A stretch of DNA of 13,919 bases. It comes from CAYHYG01 sp964360835 (GTDB taxonomy: Bacteria; Patescibacteriota; Patescibacteriia; UBA1558; 2-01-FULL-52-15). The position numbers were made by a program, and so were the translations under genes. The notes under the pieces are model-generated. The model searched no databases. It was given only the letters and a program-made list of their open reading frames with translations, and was not told the DNA's origin. Positions 1 through 5,315 of this stretch are shown in pieces; position 1 is the first letter of the stretch; each line of letters opens with the position of its first letter. The DNA lies in assembly GCA_964360835.1 (NCBI GenBank), contig CAYHYG010000025.1, positions 1-13,919 on the forward strand, given 5' to 3'.

Positions 1-2142
1 TATGAAGCTGATATTACCTACGGCACTAATAATGAATTTGGCTTTGATTATCTTCGTGACAATCTGGCACAGCGAATAGAAGATCAGGTGCAACGTCCTT
101 TGCATTACGCCGTGGTTGACGAAGTTGACAGTATTTTGATCGACGAGGCTCGTACACCACTGATTATTTCGGCTCCAGATATGGAATCGACAGACCAATA
201 TCTCAAATTTGCGCAGATAGTGAAATCTTTGGACGCCCAGACCGATTACAGCCTAGACGAAAAAATGAGAGCCGCCAGTCTAAGTGATCTGGGTATTAGT
301 AAAATTGAAAAAATTCTGGGTGTGGAAAATATTTATGAAACCAGCGGCATCCAGACGGTTCATCATATTGAGCAGGCCTTGAAAGCTCTAACTCTATTTC
401 ATCGTGACAAAGATTACGTTATCCGAGACGGTGAAGTGTTGATAGTTGATGAGTTTACGGGACGCCTAATGCAGGGCAGACGTTATTCTGAAGGGTTACA
501 CCAAGCCATAGAGGCTAAGGAAGGGGTAACCGTACAACGTGAGAACCGCACCATGGCTACCATCACGTTCCAGAATTACTTCCGCATGTACCAGAAGCTA
601 GCCGGTATGACCGGCACAGCCGCCACCGAAGCTGAGGAGTTGGCCAAGATATATAATTTGGAAGTAACCTCCATTCCTACCAACAGAGAATTGATACGTC
701 AGGATATGTCGGATAAAATTTATCGCTCAGAAGCCGGCAAATGGCAAGCCATCGTCAAGGAGATCAAAGAGCGTAATACTAAAGGTCAACCGATACTGAT
801 CGGTACTATTAGTATTGAGAAGAATGAGATTCTGTCGGCCCTGCTTGATCGTGAAGGTTTAAAGTTTCAGATGCTCAATGCCAAGCAACACGAGAAAGAA
901 GGAGAGATTATCGCCCAAGCCGGTGCCAAGGGCGCTATTACCGTGGCGACCAATATGGCTGGTAGAGGTGTTGATATTAAATTGGGAGGAACTCCCTATG
1001 ATCAAAAGAAGCATGAAGAAATCGTCTCTTTGGGTGGCTTGGCGGTCATTGGTACAGAACGTCACGAATCACGCCGTATTGATAACCAGCTTCGCGGACG
1101 TGCCGGACGCCAAGGCGACCCTGGCTCTAGTCAATTTTATATTTCTCTTGACGATGACCTACTGAGAATCTTTGGTTCAGAGCGTATGAAGTCAGTCATG
1201 ACACGTCTGGGTTTACCGGAAGATGTGGCTATAGAGAACAAAATTATTTCTCGTTCTATTGAAGGCGCGCAAAAGAAAGTCGAAGGACATAACTTTGATA
1301 TTCGCAAACATTTGGTTGAGTACGATGATATTATCAATAAACAGCGTCAGATAATCTATCAACGCCGGCAGAAACTTTTGATCGAAACCGCAGGAGAAAA
1401 TGCTGTTGAATTTATCGACACGACGTTAAAAAATGATTTGGAGGCTCAATTCCGCGATCTGATAACCTTTCAGCTGTCCGTCGGCCGTGAACAATGGCAG
1501 GTTGAAGAAATACTAAAATCTCTCTCAGTCCTATTACCATTACACACTCCTGAACAAGAGCAAACAAAAAAAATGCTGGCTGAGACAACCCCAGTAGATA
1601 CAATTCATCAGAATCTAGAAAAATATATCTTGGGCTTAGTTGACGAAAAATACGAACAGCTCAAAATCTATGTGCATCAGGAATTACCGACCAATCCCGG
1701 CCTTCCCGATCCTTTCGTCGATATTGCCAAAGGCATAATTCTGCGTTCGATCGATATGCTCTGGGTAGAACATTTAGACTCTATCCAGCAGCTTCGTGCC
1801 GGTATCGGCCTTCAAGGTTATGGTCAGCGTGATCCGCTAGTTGAATATAAGCGTGAGGCTTTCGAACACTTCAGCCGCTTACAGTCAGCCATACGTTCAC
1901 AGATATGTCATACCATTTTCCGCGTCAGTATCAGCAAGCAAGCGCCGGATACTCAGAATACCCGTCTAGACCTACGTGAGCAGAAAAACGAGGTCAATGC
2001 TTTTTCTGGACAGGAGAAGCGCAACCAACAGCCGTCAATAGTAGAATCGAAACCAAAGGATGCCGAAGGTCGCAAAATTGGCCGCAATGATCCTTGCTGG
2101 TGCGGTTCCGGTAAGAAATATAAGAAGTGTCATGGAGCCTAA
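1..2142 (+). CDS. secA: Protein translocase ATPase subunit SecA (5' end outside window)
   Basis: SecA is the cytosolic motor that drives preproteins through SecYEG by ATP hydrolysis. The frame is open from base 1, so the real start is upstream. The visible 713 residues begin at the conserved ITYGTNNEFGFDYLRDN segment, near residue 165 of E. coli SecA. In order one sees the Walker B/DEAD motif DEVDSILIDEART (about residues 40-52 of the fragment) and the preprotein cross-linking region. Next come GLHQAIEAKEGV and KLAGMTGTA, then the second helicase domain with ATNMAGRG and QLRGRAGRQGDPGSS. The helical scaffold (FDIRKHLVEYDD) and the wing region with WVEHLDSIQQLR follow. The tail GRNDPCWCGSGKKYKKCHG is the intact zinc site (CxC...CH) that contacts SecB or the ribosome in other bacteria. 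The GTG at 88 is an internal valine, not a start. The downstream gene overlaps by 11 nt. secD and secF lie 3 kb downstream. Confidence 0.97.
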   Translation, partial: YEADITYGTNNEFGFDYLRDNLAQRIEDQVQRPLHYAVVDEVDSILIDEARTPLIISAPDMESTDQYLKFAQIVKSLDAQTDYSLDEKMRAASLSDLGISKIEKILGVENIYETSGIQTVHHIEQALKALTLFHRDKDYVIRDGEVLIVDEFTGRLMQGRRYSEGLHQAIEAKEGVTVQRENRTMATITFQNYFRMYQKLAGMTGTAATEAEELAKIYNLEVTSIPTNRELIRQDMSDKIYRSEAGKWQAIVKEIKERNTKGQPILIGTISIEKNEILSALLDREGLKFQMLNAKQHEKEGEIIAQAGAKGAITVATNMAGRGVDIKLGGTPYDQKKHEEIVSLGGLAVIGTERHESRRIDNQLRGRAGRQGDPGSSQFYISLDDDLLRIFGSERMKSVMTRLGLPEDVAIENKIISRSIEGAQKKVEGHNFDIRKHLVEYDDIINKQRQIIYQRRQKLLIETAGENAVEFIDTTLKNDLEAQFRDLITFQLSVGREQWQVEEILKSLSVLLPLHTPEQEQTKKMLAETTPVDTIHQNLEKYILGLVDEKYEQLKIYVHQELPTNPGLPDPFVDIAKGIILRSIDMLWVEHLDSIQQLRAGIGLQGYGQRDPLVEYKREAFEHFSRLQSAIRSQICHTIFRVSISKQAPDTQNTRLDLREQKNEVNAFSGQEKRNQQPSIVESKPKDAEGRKIGRNDPCWCGSGKKYKKCHGA

Positions 2143-2587
2143 CTTGGAATTCCCCACAGAGTCCAGACCAGGTGATCGTCATACCACAGATTTTGAGGAT
2201 CATAAGCTTGATGTCTATAAGCTTATTGCTATCAGTAAAGAACTCGAGACAGAAGAGTTGGATCTAGCTTCGCTGGCAAAATTTAGGGAGAATAACTATT
2301 GGCATGATAGTAATGGCAACTGGATAAGTCCGGGTCAGATTATTAACGCCTATGCTTCGGCAGGAGATTGGGACAAAATTGTGTCCGATCATCCAGAGTG
2401 GGAGAGAGAAATAAGAAAAATACAGGAGGCGGACTATCACTCATACCCTTTATTACTTATAGGTGAAGTTGTCGTCGATGGTATCCATCGATTGACAAAG
2501 GCTTATATAGAAAATGCTACATTAATAAAGGTAAAAAGATTTAGCCAGCTGCCGAATGAGGCTATTATAATAGAGCCAGGCGAATAA
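2132..2587 (+). CDS. Small protein with ParB/sulfiredoxin-like DGxHR motif
   Basis: A 151-residue protein of unknown role. The ATG at 2132 is chosen because it overlaps the secA stop by only 11 nt and has a purine-rich stretch (AAGAAG) before it; the frame stays open upstream to 2060, but only inside the secA zinc-tail codons. The C-terminal third holds a short hydrophobic strand (YPLLLIGEVVVDG), then DGIHRLTKA and a final strand with a basic patch (LIKVKRF). This matches the ParB/sulfiredoxin fold pattern: a strand, DGxHRl, a helix and a strand. In ParB-N proteins this loop binds nucleotide. The N-terminal half is acidic and helical with no recognised motif. No HTH is visible, so this is not a chromosome-partitioning ParB. 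Function is unknown; cotranscription with secA is likely from the overlap. Confidence 0.7.
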   Translation: MEPNLEFPTESRPGDRHTTDFEDHKLDVYKLIAISKELETEELDLASLAKFRENNYWHDSNGNWISPGQIINAYASAGDWDKIVSDHPEWEREIRKIQEADYHSYPLLLIGEVVVDGIHRLTKAYIENATLIKVKRFSQLPNEAIIIEPGE

Positions 2588-2663
2588 CAATTTTATGAAT
2601 TCTAAATATTTGATAGCCTTACTAGAGATGGGTAAATATGCTAATATAGCCATATAAGTCTAT

Positions 2664-2691
2664 TAACTTATAACTTTTAACTTGTAACTAA
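2664..2691. repeat. Four-unit tandem heptamer TAACTTN
   Basis: Four head-to-tail 7-bp units without gaps: TAACTTA (2664-2670), TAACTTT (2671-2677), TAACTTG (2678-2684) and TAACTAA (2685-2691). Only the seventh base varies in the first three; the fourth differs at positions 6 and 7. The array ends 7 bases before the ATG at 2699 and lies in the 111-bp spacer after the ParB-like gene. It may be a regulatory site, a dispersed repeat or a slippage product. Confidence 0.8.
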
Positions 2692-2698
2692 CCCAACT

Positions 2699-2893
2699 AT
2701 GAGAGAGCAAGAGCGTCAACAAACCAAAGAAAAGGCTATATTAATTGGCATACAACGCGGTATGGCCTTATTTCGTCGCAGCTTGGAAATCTATGGTATG
2801 AAAGCGGATGGCAGTGTTGTCATGATTTGTAAGAGCGAGGATTATGATACTCTCTGGGATGACACCCTCAAGACACTAGAAGCCACTAAATAG
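2699..2893 (+). CDS. Hypothetical 64-residue protein
   Basis: A short soluble protein of 64 residues that I do not recognise. It begins with a charged helix (MREQERQQTKEKA). An amphipathic stretch follows with RGMALFRRSLEIYG, then GSVVMICKSEDYDTLWDDTLKTLE. There is no signal peptide, membrane segment or cysteine pair. The gene follows the heptamer array directly and ends 7 nt before the GTG of the first Nudix gene, so it probably leads that operon. Its codon and residue use is similar to its neighbours, which supports a real gene, but with this length and no known family the call stays moderate. No convincing Shine-Dalgarno sequence precedes the ATG. Confidence 0.55.
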   Translation: MREQERQQTKEKAILIGIQRGMALFRRSLEIYGMKADGSVVMICKSEDYDTLWDDTLKTLEATK

Positions 2894-2900
2894 AGCTTCC

Positions 2901-3437
2901 GTGAAAGCGGATAAGATCAGCATTGATCAAGCCAAGCAAGATAAACTGTTTTATTTTGTGGCTAATGTTGTCATTTATCGACCAGCCGATGGTCGATGTT
3001 TGATTTTACAGCGCAGCCAATCAGAGAAAGTTCACCCTGGTAAGTACTGTGTACCGGGAGGTAAACTAGAATGGTCACAGCTTGATTTGACCAAGCCTAC
3101 TAGGATGAATGGTGATGTTATAGATTTTGAGAATGCTATCGAGCAGCTTCTGGTCCGCGAAGTTTCAGAGGAGGCGGGGATTACTATTGAACCAAAATTG
3201 CATTACCTCAATAACGTGGCTTTTGTCCGTCCAGACGGCATTCCGGTAATATTAATCAAACTTGCAGCTCGCTATGCCGCTGGCGAGGTCAGGCTGGAGC
3301 CCGGTTCATTTGACTTTTTTCAATGGGTCACTGCTCAAGAGATAGAGAATTATGATTGTATCGACGGCATAGCAACTGAAGTCAAGCAAACTATCGATTT
3401 ATTTGTACAGCAACTTTATGAACCAGCCCGAGGATAA
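2901..3437 (+). CDS. Nudix hydrolase with an interrupted Nudix box
   Basis: A 178-residue Nudix-fold pyrophosphohydrolase; such enzymes cut nucleoside diphosphates linked to another moiety. The start is GTG at 2901, the only one giving a complete fold and fitting the 7-nt gap to the previous gene. The first strand is FVANVVIYRPADGRCLILQRS. The Nudix box begins at GGKLEW (G53-G54) and ends with REVSEEAGI (R86-I94), with the metal-binding glutamates E87, E90 and E91 present. The distance between the box glycine G54 and the arginine R86 is 32 residues instead of the usual 14, so about 18 residues are inserted inside the box loop. The C-terminal part (FFQWVTAQEIENYD) fits the usual Nudix end. The substrate cannot be told. 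The following GNAT gene overlaps by 20 nt. Confidence 0.88.
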   Translation: MKADKISIDQAKQDKLFYFVANVVIYRPADGRCLILQRSQSEKVHPGKYCVPGGKLEWSQLDLTKPTRMNGDVIDFENAIEQLLVREVSEEAGITIEPKLHYLNNVAFVRPDGIPVILIKLAARYAAGEVRLEPGSFDFFQWVTAQEIENYDCIDGIATEVKQTIDLFVQQLYEPARG

Positions 3438-3909
3438 AATTTTACAGACAGCTATGACGATAGCTGAGAGGATCTACGGCACAGCCAGCGATCCACAGAT
3501 GATTGCCGTCAAACCTGAGTCAGTAGAAAAACTGAACAATCTCGGCAGTAAATGGTTTTTCTATGAATTGGATCAGAATTCCCGACCGATTTCCTGGATT
3601 GTAGTACTACCCACACAGATTGAGCTAATGAAAAAATTTCTGGGCAAGGAAATAAGCGAGCAACAATTATTGGATCAGACCAAGTCTGAAAAACACTATA
3701 AAGCTCTGTATCTCTGTTCGGCCATCACTATTCCTGAATATAGACGACAAGGTTTGGCCTTTAATCTTCTGACCCAAGCTATCCGCCATTACCAGGGAAA
3801 GCACCACACTGAGCAATTTTTTTCCTGGCCGCTTTCACCAGAAGGCAGTGCCTTGGTCTATAGATTACAGAAAGATTTGAATCTTACTATTCAAGTACGT
3901 CGTGCATGA
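3418..3909 (+). CDS. GNAT-family N-acetyltransferase
   Basis: A 163-residue protein with the GNAT signature that binds acetyl-CoA: strand beta4 LYLCSAITIPEY followed by the pyrophosphate-binding loop RRQGLA (residues 109-114, the R/QxxGxG/A motif) and the helix FNLLTQAIRHY. I use ATG at 3418. A TTG at 3403 would add five residues, and the next ATG (3454) would cut off part of the first helix. The gene overlaps the preceding Nudix gene by 20 nt and shares an ATGA with the following nucleotidyltransferase, so coupled translation is likely. The N-terminal half is less typical (WFFYELDQNSRPISWIVVLPT). The acceptor substrate is unknown; the context suggests a small molecule handled by the neighbouring nucleotide enzymes, which is inference only. 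Confidence 0.8.
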   Translation: MNQPEDKILQTAMTIAERIYGTASDPQMIAVKPESVEKLNNLGSKWFFYELDQNSRPISWIVVLPTQIELMKKFLGKEISEQQLLDQTKSEKHYKALYLCSAITIPEYRRQGLAFNLLTQAIRHYQGKHHTEQFFSWPLSPEGSALVYRLQKDLNLTIQVRRA

Positions 3910-4355
3910 AGAAAATTGTAGTCGCTGTCAGTGGCGGTTTTGATCCACTGCATGTCGGACATGTCAGGATGTTTAGACAGGCCAGAAAACTTGGCACTAG
4001 TCTCGTAGTGATACTAAATAATGACAATTGGTTGAAAGCCAAGAAAGGCTTTGCCTTCATGGCAGAGAAGGAACGCAAGGAAGTTATCGAATCAATTCGT
4101 TTTGTCGACAAAGTCGTGATTACGGCTCACCGCCAGAATCCCAAAGATATGAGCGTCTGCAGTGAGCTGAAAAAAATTAAACCCAATATATTTGCCAATG
4201 GGGGAGATCGCAAAAAAGACAACGTGCCGGAAGTTGCTATTTGCAGGGAACTGAAATGTCGTATGATCTTCAATGTCGGGCCCGGAGGAAAAATGCAATC
4301 AAGTTCTTGGCTGCTACAAAAATATACAAAGCACATAGAAAAGACAATATTATGA
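3906..4355 (+). CDS. HxGH-motif cytidylyl/adenylyltransferase-like protein
   Basis: A 149-residue nucleotidyltransferase of the TagD/HldE-C/RibL class, which joins a phosphorylated small molecule to CMP or AMP and releases pyrophosphate. The N-terminal motif GGFDPLHVGHVRMF contains the nucleotide-binding HxGH (H16-H19). It is followed by VVILNNDNWLKAKKG, then MAEKERKEVIESIRFVDKVV, the usual element after the first Rossmann strand pair. FANGGDRKK (residues 96-104) resembles the KGGD segment of heptose-1-phosphate adenylyltransferases. QSSSWLL (131-137) stands where the ISST-type motif is found, with a tryptophan in place of the usual threonine-like residue. The length is normal for a single-domain family member. 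It overlaps both neighbours by 4 nt (ATGA at both ends). The acceptor could be glycerol-3-phosphate, a sugar phosphate or FMN; sequence alone does not decide. Confidence 0.85.
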   Translation: MKKIVVAVSGGFDPLHVGHVRMFRQARKLGTSLVVILNNDNWLKAKKGFAFMAEKERKEVIESIRFVDKVVITAHRQNPKDMSVCSELKKIKPNIFANGGDRKKDNVPEVAICRELKCRMIFNVGPGGKMQSSSWLLQKYTKHIEKTIL

Positions 4356-4819
4356 AACAGCTGACCCTGGCATACGTTATCGATAATAATAAAATTCTCT
4401 TGGGCTTCAAGAAACGAGGTTTTGGTCAAGGTTGGTGGAATGGCTTTGGCGGTAAAGTAGAGGATGGGGAACAGCTAGAAAGTGCAGTAATTCGGGAATT
4501 AAGGGAGGAAGCCGGGCTGGAAGCTTTAGCTATAAGTCTGGAGGCGATCTTCGAATTCCGTTTTGAACAAGAGCCTGGCAAAGTTTTACAAGTTCATGTG
4601 TTTAAGGTCAATAAATGGCAAGGAGATGTCACAGAGTCAGAAGAGATGAAGCCTCAATGGTTTGATCTTGACGCGCTACCATACGAAACAATGTGGCCCG
4701 ACGATAGACTGTGGATGCCGCTCTTTTTCTTGGGGCAGAAACTTCGAGGACAGTTCCTGTTTGACGTTAATCATCAAGTTATTGATTATACACTAAAGGA
4801 AGTTAAAAACTTTGACTAA
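4352..4819 (+). CDS. MTH1-like Nudix hydrolase (probable 8-oxo-dGTP / oxidised purine dNTP pyrophosphatase)
   Basis: A 155-residue Nudix hydrolase that closely resembles animal MTH1 (NUDT1, 156 residues) rather than bacterial MutT. MTH1 removes 8-oxo-dGTP and 2-hydroxy-dATP from the nucleotide pool. The start ATG at 4352 overlaps the previous stop (ATGA); an in-frame extension to 4241 lies inside the nucleotidyltransferase gene and is rejected. Visible features are KKRGFGQGWWNGFGGK (20-35), holding the asparagine (N30) that reads the purine in MTH1, and a perfect Nudix box G34-L56 with R48, E49, E52 and E53. MWPDDRLWMP (114-123) matches the MTH1 WPDD base-recognition loop (W115, D117, D118), and the end IDYTLKEV matches the MTH1 C-terminus. 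MTH1 recognition residues are from established knowledge; activity here is inferred. Confidence 0.92.
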   Translation: MKQLTLAYVIDNNKILLGFKKRGFGQGWWNGFGGKVEDGEQLESAVIRELREEAGLEALAISLEAIFEFRFEQEPGKVLQVHVFKVNKWQGDVTESEEMKPQWFDLDALPYETMWPDDRLWMPLFFLGQKLRGQFLFDVNHQVIDYTLKEVKNFD

Positions 4820-4834
4820 AATTAATGAAGAACA

Positions 4835-5263
4835 ATGGCTGATTACAATAAAATCGGTTTACTGATACTTAATGCAGATAAAACTAAATTCTTGGTTTGC
4901 GAGCCTGGAAAATCTTACATTAGCGATAAGCCCATCCGACAGTATCTGATGCCGGGAGGACAGCTGATGGAACGGAATGATATTGAGTGCTTACAAAATG
5001 AGATCAAGGAGGAATTGAATTGCGATATCGATATAACTGCTTTAATATTGTTAGGTGAATATGAAGATCAAGCCGCGACGCCAGGCAAAACCGTGATGAT
5101 TCGTCTGTATCGGGGCCAGGTCATTGGTACACCTACTGCTAGCACAGAAATTGGTGCTCTGCATTGGATAGGCAGTCAAGATATTGGTAACGATAACGTT
5201 TCTCCGATTATCAGAAACAAAATAATACCCGACCTACTAGAACGTAAAATTATCACCCAATGA
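4835..5263 (+). CDS. Nudix-fold protein with degenerate Nudix box
   Basis: A 142-residue protein with Nudix layout: strand IGLLILNADKTKFLVCE, then YLMPGGQLMERND, then the helix ECLQNEIKEELNCDI. Compared with the consensus GX5EX7REUXEEXGU, the box arginine is asparagine (N55), the final glycine is asparagine (N62) and the first glutamate is not in register. The metal-ligand glutamates E56, E59 and E60 are kept. It may therefore still bind metal but have altered activity or a specialised substrate. The rest (VMIRLYRGQVIGTP, ALHWIGSQDI) fits the C-terminal Nudix strands. The ATG at 4835 is 15 nt after the MTH1-like stop, with a weak GAAG before it. It is the last gene before the secD promoter and probably ends the operon. 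Confidence 0.8.
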   Translation: MADYNKIGLLILNADKTKFLVCEPGKSYISDKPIRQYLMPGGQLMERNDIECLQNEIKEELNCDIDITALILLGEYEDQAATPGKTVMIRLYRGQVIGTPTASTEIGALHWIGSQDIGNDNVSPIIRNKIIPDLLERKIITQ

Positions 5264-5277
5264 GATTACTTGACCCC

Positions 5278-5305
5278 TTGCCTTTTAGCTAATTTTTGCT
5301 ATTAT
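5278..5305 (+). promoter_or_regulatory. secD promoter, extended -10, near-leaderless
   Basis: TTGCCT (5278-5283) is followed by a 16-bp spacer and TATTAT (5300-5305), with TGC directly before the hexamer (5297-5299), i.e. an extended -10. A start about 7 nt after the hexamer would fall near 5312, some 4 nt before the secD ATG at 5316. There is no Shine-Dalgarno sequence in the spacer, so a near-leaderless mRNA is predicted. A TTGACC at 5270 has a spacer of 24 bp and does not fit. Confidence 0.65.
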
Positions 5306-5315
5306 TTTCATCACT

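Noticed and set aside
2060..2131. Upstream extension of the ParB-like protein
   Set aside because: These codons lie in another frame of the conserved SecA zinc tail; the ATG at 2132 gives the natural short overlap.
2653..2674. TATAAG / TATAAC as a -10 box before the 64-aa gene
   Set aside because: No fitting -35 is present and the second is part of the tandem heptamer array, so a promoter cannot be claimed.
4241..4351. N-terminal extension of the MTH1-like protein
   Set aside because: It overlaps the nucleotidyltransferase gene and has no counterpart in MTH1, which starts right before the first strand as ATG 4352 does.
5270..5275. TTGACC as the -35 of secD
   Set aside because: The spacer to TATTAT would be 24 bp; TTGCCT at 5278 gives 16 bp.
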